Positions 1 through 9,714 are shown, numbered from the stretch's first letter. The stretch is DNA of 64,000 nt from Bacteroidota bacterium (GCA_016708785.1 JADJFC010000016.1:248001-312000); one strand, 5' to 3'. A program made the numbers and translations. The notes: generated from the sequence alone by a model not told the origin.

Positions 1-2090
1 TGAACCGGTTCCTGAATATGGAGCTGTTCCACCGGTAGCTGATACTGAAACAGTAGACGAACCACCATTGCAGAGTATAGGATTAGCGGATGAGGAAACA
101 ACTAATTCGGAGGGTTCAGTTACTGTTATTGAAGTAGATGATGAACATCCATTCGCATCTGTTACTGAATAGGAGTAGGTGCCTGCATTAACTGTGTAGT
201 CTCCTGTTCCCGTGTAAGGAGCCGTTCCACCATTTCCGGAAACAGAAACAGTAGCTGAGCCGCCGTAACAGAGAATTGCAGTAGATGAAGATGAAGCTTC
301 AACAACAGTAGGTTCAGTGATGGTTATAGTAGTTGATGCAGAGCATCCATTGCCATCTGTTACAGGATAAGTATAAGATCCTGCAGTTACCGAGAAATTA
401 CCGGTTCCTGAATATGGTAGTGTTCCTCCTGTGGCTGATACAGAGACAGTGGATAAACCACCATTGCAAGTGATAGCAGTTGCAGCTGAAGTTACTTGCA
501 TTTCTGAAGGATCAGTTACGGTAATAGCTGTTGATGTCGAACATCCTTTATCATCGGTTACGAGGTAAGAATATGTACCTGCACCAACTGTAAAATCACC
601 CGTACCTACATAAGGCGCGGTACCACCTGTAGCAGAAACTGAAACAGTTGTTGATCCGCCATTACATAAGATTGTATTTGATGAACTCGATGCAATTAAT
701 GCAGAAGGTTCAGTTACATTGACAGTAGTTGTTGTTGAGCAACCATTCGCGTCATCTATTATGTATGTATGCATACCTGCCACTACTGTGAAATTACCGG
801 TACCGGTATATGGAGCTGTTCCACCTGTTGCTGATATACTGACTGTTGATGTTCCACCGGAACAAGCGATTTCAGTAGCTGTAGCTGATACCATGATCGA
901 TGAAGGTGACGTTACATCAATAGTAGTTGAAGCTGAACATCCGTTGGCATCTGTTATAGTATACGTATGAATGCCCGGTGTTGTCGGGAATGAACCAGTA
1001 CCTGAATATGGAGCTGTTCCGCCAACAGCAGAAATTGTTACGGTTGGTGAATCTCCGGCACAGTTGATCGCTGTAGCAGTTGAAGATGCAATAATTTCAG
1101 ATGGTTCTGTAATAGTTGTCAACGTTGAAGATGAACAACCGTTAGCGTCTGTAATTACATAAGAATAGGTTCCGGCTCCAACTGTAAAGTTGCCTGTTCC
1201 TGTATAAGGTGCTGTTCCGCCGGTAGCTGTTACTGTTACAGTAGATGTACTGCCATAACAATTGATCGGTGTCGCAGAAGATGAAGCTAACAATGTTGCC
1301 GGCATAGCAATTGTGATCGTATTTGAAGAAGAGCAACCATTTGCATCAGTAACTGAATACGTATATGTTCCCGCTGATTCAGAGAAGGAGCCTGTACCTG
1401 TATAAGGAGCAGTTCCACCTGTTGCTGACACAGTTACTGTTGAAGCGCCACCACTGCATGTAATATCAGTCGCTGTTAGCGAAACAATTAATTGCGCAGG
1501 TTCAGTAACATTCAGTGAAATTGAAGTGTAACATCCGTTTGCATCAGTTATATTGTAATTAAATGATCCTGCTAAACCATAGAAGGTTCCTGTTCCTGCA
1601 TAAGGAGCTGTTCCTCCTGTTGCTGTTACAGTTATTTCTGCGTAATCTCCATTACAAAGGATCGGTGCATAGGTTGCCGTAGCAACAATTTCATCCGGCT
1701 CTGTTACTGTGATCGATGTAGTAGCAGAACAACCGTTGGCATCGGTAATAAGGTAATTGTATGCACCTGCGCCTACGATAAATGCCCCTGTTCCAGTGTA
1801 AGGCGCTGTTCCTCCTGTTGCACTAACTGTAACAGTAGTTGCGTCTTTATTACACAAAATGACACCTGATGTTGATGTTGCTGCCAATACATCCGGTTCT
1901 GAAATAGTTCCTGAAACAGTCGATGTACATCCTGATGCATCTGTGATAGAATATGAATATGGTCCCGCAGAAACACTGAAAGTTCCTTCACCAGTGTAAG
2001 GTGCAGTTCCTCCGGTTCCGGTAACTTCAATGGTTGTCGTTCCCCCATTACAATTAATTGTACCAACATTCGCAACTGCATTCAGTTCCG
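1..2090 (-). repeat. SprB-type tandem repeat array, at least 11 units of about 198-201 bp
   Basis: The conserved GGTAPY core recurs on the minus strand near + positions 28, 229, 430, 630, 826, 1015, 1213, 1411, 1609, 1807 and 2008, a period of 66-67 codons. Units are similar but not identical. Each has two cysteines, one after the repeat start (CNGG) and one near the end (DANGC). The array is open at the left edge, so the total number is unknown. Confidence 0.85.
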
Positions 2091-2421
2091 GGTCAACTGT
2101 TAAAGTGCCGTTTTCATATACCAACGTATAGTTTGAAGGTGTATCCTGCTGTGTCATTCCTGATGGTACTATCTGATAAGAACCGCCCGAAAGGTTCCCC
2201 GTTCCGACATTTGTATTCGTATTGTCAAGAATTGTGAACGTCGGTCCACTTGCTACAACATTGCTGTCAGCATCTTCATACTGATAAATTGAATTCGTGA
2301 ACGTATAAGAAGGTTGAACTCCATTACAACCTGCTGTCTGGTCATTCGCTTTTACAGTAAGTGTTTCAGGAACGATAGTTAAGTTTCCTAATCCGTAGCT
2401 GATATCAAAATTCTCAGACAT
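1..2421 (-). CDS. C-terminal segment of a giant T9SS adhesin: SprB repeat region (partial, runs off left edge)
   Basis: Reading the minus strand from 2421 to 1 gives 807 codons without a stop, so the gene continues beyond the window. The first ~110 residues finish an MBG-like module (YGLGNLTIVPETLTV) and the rest is a chain of SprB-type repeats, each with a core like CNGG..TVSVSATGGTAPYTGTG followed by AGTY.Y.VTDANGCS. SprB repeats occur in cell-surface adhesins such as SprB of gliding Flavobacterium, exported by T9SS. The segment is joined to the upstream protease segment by one extra C in a C6 run near 2432: dropping one base turns the ending APRSIDV-stop into APGVLMSENF, in frame with this segment. 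I infer one gene rather than two. The true C-terminus, presumably a sorting domain, lies outside the window. Confidence 0.8.
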   Translation of the reverse strand, partial: MSENFDISYGLGNLTIVPETLTVKANDQTAGCNGVQPSYTFTNSIYQYEDADSNVVASGPTFTILDNTNTNVGTGNLSGGSYQIVPSGMTQQDTPSNYTLVYENGTLTVDPELNAVANVGTINCNGGTTTIEVTGTGGTAPYTGEGTFSVSAGPYSYSITDASGCTSTVSGTISEPDVLAATSTSGVILCNKDATTVTVSATGGTAPYTGTGAFIVGAGAYNYLITDANGCSATTSITVTEPDEIVATATYAPILCNGDYAEITVTATGGTAPYAGTGTFYGLAGSFNYNITDANGCYTSISLNVTEPAQLIVSLTATDITCSGGASTVTVSATGGTAPYTGTGSFSESAGTYTYSVTDANGCSSSNTITIAMPATLLASSSATPINCYGSTSTVTVTATGGTAPYTGTGNFTVGAGTYSYVITDANGCSSSTLTTITEPSEIIASSTATAINCAGDSPTVTISAVGGTAPYSGTGSFPTTPGIHTYTITDANGCSASTTIDVTSPSSIMVSATATEIACSGGTSTVSISATGGTAPYTGTGNFTVVAGMHTYIIDDANGCSTTTTVNVTEPSALIASSSSNTILCNGGSTTVSVSATGGTAPYVGTGDFTVGAGTYSYLVTDDKGCSTSTAITVTDPSEMQVTSAATAITCNGGLSTVSVSATGGTLPYSGTGNFSVTAGSYTYPVTDGNGCSASTTITITEPTVVEASSSSTAILCYGGSATVSVSGNGGTAPYTGTGDYTVNAGTYSYSVTDANGCSSSTSITVTEPSELVVSSSANPILCNGGSSTVSVSATGGTAPYSGTGS

Positions 2422-5400
2422 CAATACTCCGGGGGGCAATAACCCACGTACCAACTGTATAACCGGTAATCATATTCATAGAAGTATAACCAACGATAGA
2501 ATCATTTGGATCTTCATACACATCTAAGGAGTCAACAATCAATACTGCAAATTCATTTGATCCGTCATTGAATGTATTGCTGTTTACAGCTTGCTTACCA
2601 TTCACAGCTTGTTTACCATTCACAGCTTGCTTACCATTCACAGCAGCTTTACCGTTCACGGCTTGCTTACCATTAACGGCAGCTTTACCATTCACAGCTT
2701 GTTTGCCATTGTAAAGAACTGCATTCGAAGAATCGATATGATAATCAAAGATAGAAGCAGGGTTTACAGGAATATAATATGTTGTATCGTAAACAATACT
2801 ATTTACCGCTTGCTTACCATTCACTGCTTGTTTTCCGTTAACTGCTGCTTTACCACTCACAAGGAAACTCATGTGTTGGAAGTCAGCTGCAGTTAATGTT
2901 ACACCATTTACTGCTTGTTTTCCATCTACTAATACAACTGAACTTGACATAGTCGACTGATGCTCTGTTTCCAGAGAGTCAAGGAAATTGACCTGATCAA
3001 GAGGGTCTATATTACTTGCATCGTAGGCATAGTTGAATTGCATTTGCTTTCCATTGATCGATTGACCATAAACAAGAGTAACATCCTGAGGAGTTACCAT
3101 GATTGGCATTCTGTCAATTGTCAGAACTCCATCAATGAATTGATAGTTGTAAAGTTCAGATAATGTTAACGACAATGGATTACTTAAATCGGTAATTGCT
3201 GAAGCTCCTCTTCTATAGTATAAGCCAATGTCGGAAGTGCTGACAGCATTTGAACTGAACGTAATATCCGTCAATCCAAGAGTAGAAAGGGTTTGACTTG
3301 TATTTGCAAGTGGGATGTCATTGATCGTTACATCAAAAGAATAGGCAGGAATTGCTTCACCATATTTCTTCGTTACACTGTTGATAGTGATTTTTACGTT
3401 TTGAGGAATTGTACTTAATAAATAAATAGAGTCGCTTACACCACCATCTAGTCCACTTGGTGAAATAGGAGGGTTGTAAACAGTTAACGGAGGATTTCCA
3501 AGGAATGCAGGAACATCTACTGTCAGATTATTTCCATTAACAACTACGGCAGGTAGTGTATCGTATTGGAAAATTACAGAAGCGTTGTTTGCAAAATATT
3601 GTCCATCGATCACAAGTGTTATTGGTTGCATTCCCGGAGTGAAAGCTGAATCCTGTAAATGATATTCTTCAACGACAGGGAATGGATTGGCAAAAGTCTG
3701 CAATGCAGCATCAGCCTGAATAAATCCGGAACCTGTAGAAACATCATATCCGGGAGCATCCATATCAATTGCTGTTGATTGCAACAATGCCTTCATTTGT
3801 GCACCATTGAAAGTTTCGCCAACGTAATATTTTTCTTTTGCTTCAATTAACAAAGCAGCAATACCGGCAGCATGCGGAGCCGCTGCAGATGTTCCGAAGA
3901 AATTCGGGAATAAATCATTGTCAATATTTACACCACCGAAATTCACAGTTGTATTTACTCCGTTTGGAGCAGCGAAATCAGGTTTGTTTCTGTCAACTCC
4001 ATTGATCTCCAGTCCACCTCTTGAAGAGAAGGATGCAATCGTTGGTGGATTAACACCGTAAGCAGGAGTGTTCGTATACAAAACAGCTCCGACAGCCATT
4101 GCACTTTCTGCATTTGCTTGTCCGATTACTGTTGATGTTCCTTGATTGAATTCATTGATCACACCTTCACCACGGAAAATGATGTATTTGAATTTCACAT
4201 TTCCTGTACCTGATTTACGTGTAACAATAATGTTTGCATTCGCTGTTGCTTTTACAACAAAAGGTAAGATCTCAAGCGGATCACCATCGATGTTGTTTCT
4301 GTTGAAACCGAATAAACGAACTCCAAATTGGTCAACCAGATAAATGTCTAAGTCGTTTTGTGCACCCACTTGTTCTCCGATAGAATAGAAGTCATCGTCC
4401 CATTGAAGTGCAATAGTATATGTTCCTTTTGGTAATGTTAAGCTTTGGAAATAATCTCCGCCACCAAAATCATGTGCTACTCCTGCATAACCGGCCGGCG
4501 CTGCTATTGGTGTGAAGATTCCTTCATACGATTTTACTCCAAAGTTTCCTGCTGAAGTAAAGTAATTTACACCTGTAGAAGAAACGTCTTCCACTGCCTG
4601 TGCAATAACTCCGTCACGGAAGAATGGTTCTGTAATGTAAGTGATGTCATCTACTATGACCTTACATCCTGAGTCGCGAAGTGCTTTGATACCATCTGCA
4701 AAATTTCCTGCACTGATGAAACCTGAACGGAACATCAGTTCTGCATTCGGAGCCACATCGTGAACGATCTGCATCATTGCACGACCTTCATCCTGACCAA
4801 CTCCATATGGAAATTCTTCTGATACGATTACAGATTTACTGAAATTTGGATTGCCTGTTCCCGGAAGATCACCGTTTTGAACATCACGTTCAGCAGGTGT
4901 TGGACTTCCGAATTTAGTATTGTAACTGTCAGACATGACGCCAACTTTTACTCCGTCACCTGATACTTTCCATGCTTTTTTAGCCATTGAAGAAACAGCG
5001 GCAGAATCACCCTGAGTGATTGTCAAACCGGTAGAAGCAAAGTTACCGTTGATCGGAGAATAATAAGGTCTTACGTAATTAATAAGTATTGGCAATGAAT
5101 CCAGTTTCGGAAGATTAACAATAGGGAACATACCAGTAATGATCAGGGTAGTATCGCCATTGTCAATAATACTATTCATTCCATAAGCAGGTGTTTGCAA
5201 TAATGCAAGCAGCTTATTGTATTCACCAATGTTTGCAATAACTTCAATTAAAACCTCTCCTTGATTATCATCAATAAGGAAAATATTATTGGCAGCTGTT
5301 GTGTCTACCAATGAATCCGGATAAGTATAGAGTTGTGTCAATTCAGAACCGATCAGATTACTGATGGTGTCATTAACAGGTGGCTCATAATATGGGATGA

Positions 5401-6952
5401 TACAATTTGTAACAAAAACATCAAGTGTTGCAGATGCAGTACAACCGAGAGCATCTGTTACGATATAATTATAAGTACCTGAAGTCAGATTTAATGTGTC
5501 GCTTCCTGTGTACACGTAAGGAGCAGTTCCAAGAGAAGTTACAAGGTTGACACTTCCCGTTGTAAGTCCGCTTTCAAGGCAAACAATTAGCGTGTCTCCA
5601 ACAGAAGTTGTCAATGTCAGATCACAAATAAATCCTTCATCAATATTTCCATCGCAATTGTCATCCAAGCTGTTCTGGATCTCAGTAGCATTCGGATTGA
5701 TATCAAAATTGATATCGTCGCAATCTAAATCATTGCCAACTCCGCATGCAACAGGCATGCCGGCTCCAAAACCGTCGCCATCATAGTCGAAATATTGAAT
5801 TTCATAGTCGTAGCAATCAAAATTGTTTGTTACGTAACCGATTGGTGGGGTGTTGAAGCAACTTGATGTTGAGTTATAATTATCTCCAAATCCGTCGCCA
5901 TCAAAATCGGCATAGAATGTATATGTGGCATTTTGTGTCGTATCGTTATCATTACAATCGGTGTACGTTGTAACACTTCCACATGGGATTAAAATAGTTG
6001 ATCCAATTCCGTCACCATCAACATCAGCATATGTTCTAAGAGAATCATTGCAATCAGTACTATCTGCGTTATAACCTCCTGGAATAAATGAACAAGAATA
6101 TTTAAAGTTTGAGGGGTTTCCAAAACCATCGCCATCATTATCGCGGAAATATTTAGTTCCTGCCGTTACAGTAATATTTTGTGTACAAGTTGCAGTGTTT
6201 AAATTACTATCAGTTGCAGTCCATGTAACCAATGTTGTGCCGATAGGGAAACAAAGAGGGGCGTCGTTAGTAATTGTAACAGCAGAACAAGTACTGTTTG
6301 CTGTTGGATATGTTGGACCAACAATGATCGAACCAATAGCATTCGAAGGTTCATTATCAAATTCACGCGGCTGACAAATATAATCAAGCGTTCCGCTTTG
6401 TGTTATATAATAAATTCCCGGTGCCGTTGGAGCAGTAAAACTAACTGATTGTGTAAAGACTGATCCGCTGGAAATGTATTGCTCACAGGCAATAGTTTGA
6501 GTTGTTCCACCGATACCTACGTATGATTGAACAACACAACCGGGACAATATCCTGTTCCGTAATCGAAGTAGACGGATAGGTTATATCCCAATGTAACAT
6601 TCGATCCTGCAGTAACAACAGCAGAATTTCCCCCACCGTTTATTGAAACGTTGGTATATGTTTTTATTCTGTCGTAATTATCTAGTGGTACAGTTGTTTG
6701 AATTGCTGTTGGAACGTATTCAACATTACAAGCACCGGAAGGTGAATCCTGACAAACTGTTCTATCAGGTGGGCAGATTGTAAATACAGGTGGTATTGCA
6801 CATGGACTTAGTTCGCCAATCTGGAAATCACCTAAACTCGTCATTCCTGATAAATAAATTGAATTTCCATCGACAGTCGAAACAGGGTATGTCCATGTTG
6901 ATCCATCATATTGTGCAGAAATAAAATTATCAGATACTGCACCGGCATCCAC
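2414..6952 (-). CDS. Middle segment of the giant protein: HYR-like, DGDG repeats, sedolisin/S8-like protease, MBG domains
   Basis: This 1512-codon open frame has no signal peptide because it continues the gene segments at 7032-9132. Order: HYR-like module (residues ~215-265), four DxDGDGFG/DxDGDGIG acidic repeats resembling the MopE putative metal-binding motif (~268-437), one repeat-like beta module, then a subtilisin-fold protease (~655-1060) with VGVMSDSYN, GQDEGRAM, VIVDD and GTSAAAPHAAG. The HGT motif of subtilisin is replaced by DEG and an Asp sits in the oxyanion region, as in S53 sedolisins (Glu/Asp/Ser). Two MBG-like modules (~1180-1310) and a KQAVNG hexapeptide stretch follow. The stop at 2414 is probably an artefact of a C6 homopolymer. 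The frame also breaks at ~6991 in a T6 run. Protease assignment is firm; S53-like versus S8 is inference. Confidence 0.85.
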   Translation of the reverse strand: MDAGAVSDNFISAQYDGSTWTYPVSTVDGNSIYLSGMTSLGDFQIGELSPCAIPPVFTICPPDRTVCQDSPSGACNVEYVPTAIQTTVPLDNYDRIKTYTNVSINGGGNSAVVTAGSNVTLGYNLSVYFDYGTGYCPGCVVQSYVGIGGTTQTIACEQYISSGSVFTQSVSFTAPTAPGIYYITQSGTLDYICQPREFDNEPSNAIGSIIVGPTYPTANSTCSAVTITNDAPLCFPIGTTLVTWTATDSNLNTATCTQNITVTAGTKYFRDNDGDGFGNPSNFKYSCSFIPGGYNADSTDCNDSLRTYADVDGDGIGSTILIPCGSVTTYTDCNDNDTTQNATYTFYADFDGDGFGDNYNSTSSCFNTPPIGYVTNNFDCYDYEIQYFDYDGDGFGAGMPVACGVGNDLDCDDINFDINPNATEIQNSLDDNCDGNIDEGFICDLTLTTSVGDTLIVCLESGLTTGSVNLVTSLGTAPYVYTGSDTLNLTSGTYNYIVTDALGCTASATLDVFVTNCIIPYYEPPVNDTISNLIGSELTQLYTYPDSLVDTTAANNIFLIDDNQGEVLIEVIANIGEYNKLLALLQTPAYGMNSIIDNGDTTLIITGMFPIVNLPKLDSLPILINYVRPYYSPINGNFASTGLTITQGDSAAVSSMAKKAWKVSGDGVKVGVMSDSYNTKFGSPTPAERDVQNGDLPGTGNPNFSKSVIVSEEFPYGVGQDEGRAMMQIVHDVAPNAELMFRSGFISAGNFADGIKALRDSGCKVIVDDITYITEPFFRDGVIAQAVEDVSSTGVNYFTSAGNFGVKSYEGIFTPIAAPAGYAGVAHDFGGGDYFQSLTLPKGTYTIALQWDDDFYSIGEQVGAQNDLDIYLVDQFGVRLFGFNRNNIDGDPLEILPFVVKATANANIIVTRKSGTGNVKFKYIIFRGEGVINEFNQGTSTVIGQANAESAMAVGAVLYTNTPAYGVNPPTIASFSSRGGLEINGVDRNKPDFAAPNGVNTTVNFGGVNIDNDLFPNFFGTSAAAPHAAGIAALLIEAKEKYYVGETFNGAQMKALLQSTAIDMDAPGYDVSTGSGFIQADAALQTFANPFPVVEEYHLQDSAFTPGMQPITLVIDGQYFANNASVIFQYDTLPAVVVNGNNLTVDVPAFLGNPPLTVYNPPISPSGLDGGVSDSIYLLSTIPQNVKITINSVTKKYGEAIPAYSFDVTINDIPLANTSQTLSTLGLTDITFSSNAVSTSDIGLYYRRGASAITDLSNPLSLTLSELYNYQFIDGVLTIDRMPIMVTPQDVTLVYGQSINGKQMQFNYAYDASNIDPLDQVNFLDSLETEHQSTMSSSVVLVDGKQAVNGVTLTAADFQHMSFLVSGKAAVNGKQAVNGKQAVNSIVYDTTYYIPVNPASIFDYHIDSSNAVLYNGKQAVNGKAAVNGKQAVNGKAAVNGKQAVNGKQAVNGKQAVNSNTFNDGSNEFAVLIVDSLDVYEDPNDSIVGYTSMNMITGYTVGTWVIAPRSIDV
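2577..2865 (-). repeat. 18-bp tandem repeat encoding (K[QA]AVNG)n
   Basis: On the minus strand the hexapeptide KQAVNG/KAAVNG is repeated about eight times around 2577-2715 and three more times around 2805-2865, with a short spacer encoding a Tyr/Asp-containing linker and a further single KQAVNG near 2900. At DNA level this is an 18-bp period (GCTTGCCATTCACA variants on +). It lies between MBG-like modules of the giant secreted protein and looks like an expandable low-complexity linker. Confidence 0.85.
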
Positions 6953-6990
6953 TTCAGTTCCATCCCATGATATAGTTGCATTATAATCCG

Positions 6991-7621
6991 AAAAAAGTTA
7001 TTCCGGCATTTTCCAGCGTCCATGTCCTGTTTTAGCTTTTAGTTGAATCAATTGTTGAACTTCCGATATTAAGGTGATCACCGGCAATAGTATGAGCAAT
7101 TATTCCGCCGGGAGTAACTACGTTTACATTTAACGAAATTGGACTGCGGTGAAGGTTATCTCCAATGAAAAAGTTTTTAATTCCCGAACCACTGAAATTA
7201 TGTTGCATATTTCCACTTACCCAACTTGAAGTAGAAGAAAACAAATTTGCATTTGCGTCAACGATAATTTTATTTGCTCCTGTATGAAGTATACCATTAA
7301 CCAAATCTAAACGTTGCGATACACGTTGCTCGCCGAATAAAAATACGTCATTCGGATTGTCAATTGTCAAACTAGTGATCGTTCCAGTTCCATAAATATT
7401 TTGCGCAACTGTTGAATTCAAAGTAAGGTTGTTGAAAATGATCGTACCTTGATTATTCAGATTTGCTCCTTGATATGTATAATCGGTACCAACTATAGTT
7501 ACGCCCTAGTTAACAACAAAATTGTTTGTTGTAAGTGCGCCATTTAATTCATGATACCCTGAAAGGAAATAAACCTGATTGCTACATTGTATAGTCGAAG
7601 TTGATGAAAAAGCCTCGTTGC
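6991..7621 (-). CDS. Short linking segment of the giant protein (broken by two in-frame stops)
   Basis: The longest open part, 7032-7421, is 129 codons and encodes beta-rich sequence (VAQNIYGTGTITSLTIDN) that continues the repetitive fold of the segment at 7582-9132. The same frame upstream (7509-7621) encodes STSTIQCSNQVYFLSGYH, then meets a TAG at 7506-7508. It ends at TAA near 7044-7046 although sense sequence (NRTWTLENAGITF) continues beyond the stop until a T6 run at 6991-6996, where one base too many shifts the frame into the start of the protease segment. These breaks connect 9132 to 2414 as a single reading unit. Either this is a decaying gene or the breaks are sequence errors; sequence on both sides is well preserved, which favours error. 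Confidence 0.6.
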
Positions 7622-9132
7622 CAAGCAGTTCCAAAAGTAAACAAGCCATTATTGTCCGGGCAAATGAATGCACCATTATGGGCAGTACCAATTTGAGTTA
7701 AGAACAATAGTGTACCGGTGATGTTGTTTACTGTTCCATTATTGATAAAGTAGTTTAATCCTAAATTGGTATTACGAATAGATGGACCAATTGCATCAAA
7801 AGTATGATTGATAATTCCACTTGGATTATTTGTCAATTCACCTGTTCCGATATCGGCTTGATTGATTCCACTATGGAATTTAAAATTGATCACACTGTTA
7901 TTGGTTATATTTCCAATGCTTGGATAAACAACATCACTACAACACGCCACGTCTGAATTTTCAAAAGTGATCGTTCCGTTATTGGTAACTTGTACATACA
8001 AAGAACCGTTACTAAGCGTATTGTTTCCCATTTTCAATTCGCCGGAAGGATATATTAAAACTTCGCCTTGACCGTAAATTGTTCCACCATCAACTATCAC
8101 TTTTCCCAATATATTTAAATCCGATATTGGGTCGTCAGCAACTACTAATCCGGTTTGTACTACTAAAGTTGCACCGGTATCAACTGTAAGTTGATCTTCG
8201 GTAATTGTTCCGCCATTATTAATTGTAACTGTGTGAGGACTGCGAATAACAATTGAACTATGTGTATAATTTGGAGTGTTCAATGCCGGCTGCCATGTAC
8301 ATCCATTAAAAAATTCCCAAGTTGATAGATTGCCCCAATCGCCACTAGCTACAGAACGATATTGTTCTGCAGAAGCAGGTGAAGAAGAATTTGTCCAATT
8401 TGAAGTACTTCCGGTTAAAGCAAAATTTGTTAATGTGCCTGTTTGGTTATTGCCACTAGCATCTGCAACAAGATTGAAACCTATATTATTTCCATTTGCA
8501 ACACCGTTATTGAAATGATATGCAGCAACAAGTCCTGCCTGAGCATTTAATTCACAATTCTTATTGTTTTGAATTTGAGTTCCAGTTCGTGCAACGTTCC
8601 AAACTCTAACTTCATCGATCGTTCCAAGTGTAAATCCTTGTAGAGTGCCGTTGATCAATCCTCCACCAATAGAAGAATTTGTTACAGATCCAGGGTTACG
8701 AGTTGTAGTTCCTGTACCATTCTGTATTCCGTCAAGATAGCAAGTTACAGCAGTGCCTGATTTTACCACAGCAATGTGATGCCATACATTGTCACTTACA
8801 GTACTAAGGCCATCTAACTGGTCAATTCCTATACCATCACCATAAGCAAGTCTCAACTTGCCTAAATTTAAACCTAAATAGACATGGCCGTTTACAGTTG
8901 GACTTCCCCAAACAAATAATTTAGCAGATGCATCAGTAGTTTTGATCCAGCCTTCAATTGTGAAATTGGAGGTAAATGGAACTACAGGAGAAATGTTGAC
9001 ATAGTCGTCCGTTCCGTCAAAGTTCAAAGCATTTCCTGTCTGGGCTCTTAATTCACTCGAATTACTGAAAGAACTAAGAAAAATAACGGCCATAACTAGC
9101 ATGGCCCATTTGAAGTGTACGTGTGTTTTCAT
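7582..9132 (-). CDS. N-terminal segment of the giant T9SS protein: signal peptide and LamG domain
   Basis: The start at 9132 gives a clear signal peptide (KWAMLVMAVIFLSSF... cleavage after LRAQ). Residues ~35-230 form a LamG_3/concanavalin-like domain (ALNFDGTDDYV, FTIEGWI, WHHIAVV, IDEVRVWN), the common carbohydrate- or adhesion-type module of Bacteroidota surface proteins. After that comes a GDWGNLSTWE motif and repetitive beta-strand sequence (VTINNGGTITEDQLTV) suggesting a right-handed beta-helix. The frame breaks near 7622, where a different frame continues with AFSSTSTIQCSN. The segment therefore is the 5' part of the protease/SprB gene extending to position 1 or beyond, a protein of more than 3000 residues. 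Confidence 0.85.
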   Translation of the reverse strand: MKTHVHFKWAMLVMAVIFLSSFSNSSELRAQTGNALNFDGTDDYVNISPVVPFTSNFTIEGWIKTTDASAKLFVWGSPTVNGHVYLGLNLGKLRLAYGDGIGIDQLDGLSTVSDNVWHHIAVVKSGTAVTCYLDGIQNGTGTTTRNPGSVTNSSIGGGLINGTLQGFTLGTIDEVRVWNVARTGTQIQNNKNCELNAQAGLVAAYHFNNGVANGNNIGFNLVADASGNNQTGTLTNFALTGSTSNWTNSSSPASAEQYRSVASGDWGNLSTWEFFNGCTWQPALNTPNYTHSSIVIRSPHTVTINNGGTITEDQLTVDTGATLVVQTGLVVADDPISDLNILGKVIVDGGTIYGQGEVLIYPSGELKMGNNTLSNGSLYVQVTNNGTITFENSDVACCSDVVYPSIGNITNNSVINFKFHSGINQADIGTGELTNNPSGIINHTFDAIGPSIRNTNLGLNYFINNGTVNNITGTLLFLTQIGTAHNGAFICPDNNGLFTFGTAWQRGFFINFDYTM

Positions 9133-9350
9133 GGGTGTATTAAGTGGGTAGTGTAGGAAATAAAAATAAGTATTTAATATTTGTGAGCAAAATCATAAAT
9201 AAATTTATTTAAAATAAATATTTGCTTTTATTATATTATTAATTCTTCAAATATTCAGTGTTTTAGGGGCTTTTGGAGGTTTTTATAAGGAGAAGCCGAA
9301 TTATAATCCCACCGTTTACCAAGTTTTTTGTTACTAAACAGTATTTGTTT

Positions 9351-9399
9351 AAAAAAAAAAGAACCCCGGAGATATCCAATTTTTGGAGTCTCCGGGGTT
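9351..9399 (-). terminator. Rho-independent terminator downstream of the small charged gene
   Basis: A perfect 11-bp stem (9362-9372 with 9389-9399, arm AACCCCGGAGA) with a 16-nt loop is followed, in minus-strand direction, by a run of T (A10 on +, 9351-9360). It sits 70 bp past the stop at 9469. The rest of 9133-9350 is AT-rich upstream DNA of the giant gene, in which I see no gene. Confidence 0.85.
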
Positions 9400-9468
9400 A
9401 TATTTGATTCATTGTTCTAAAAAGAAAGTAAAGATGCAATGAATGCAGGCGAATAAATTTTCGATTAA

Positions 9469-9714
9469 TTACTTGTTGCTTTTTTCTGCTTTTTCAGCAA
9501 CTGGCTCATCAGATTTGTGAGGATGTTCAGTCTCTTCTCTTTCTTGATCTCCATCATTGATAACAGGTTTTACTTTTTCATTTTTTTCTGTTGTCTCTGA
9601 CGATTTTGAAGAGCCATCTTCCTTTTTCTTATTCATCGTATCGTTCTGGCCGTTTTTGTTTTGGTTGGCATCAGTTTTTGTTGGAGACGTTACGTCTTTT
9701 TGGTTGTTTGACAT
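9469..9714 (-). CDS. Small highly charged low-complexity protein
   Basis: An intact 81-residue protein very rich in Lys, Glu, Asp, Asn and Ser (NKKKEDGSSKSSETTEKN), without hydrophobic segments or a signal peptide, so it is probably a disordered cytoplasmic protein. It stands alone with its own terminator at 9351-9399. The start is preceded by an A-rich leader and no Shine-Dalgarno motif, as is usual in this phylum. I do not recognise a family. Similar short charged proteins are common in Bacteroidota stress gene sets, but that is only an analogy. Confidence 0.6.
   Translation of the reverse strand: MSNNQKDVTSPTKTDANQNKNGQNDTMNKKKEDGSSKSSETTEKNEKVKPVINDGDQEREETEHPHKSDEPVAEKAEKSNK

Noticed and set aside
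719..1162. Plus-strand frames over the SprB array
   Set aside because: They are antisense to a continuous minus-strand repeat protein and simply mirror its periodicity.
1..2090. Regular ~200-bp repeats as a CRISPR array
   Set aside because: The units are fully coding, without constant short repeats and unique spacers; no cas genes are present.
4146..5786. Plus-strand frames inside the protease segment
   Set aside because: No leader, odd composition; antisense shadows of the protease.
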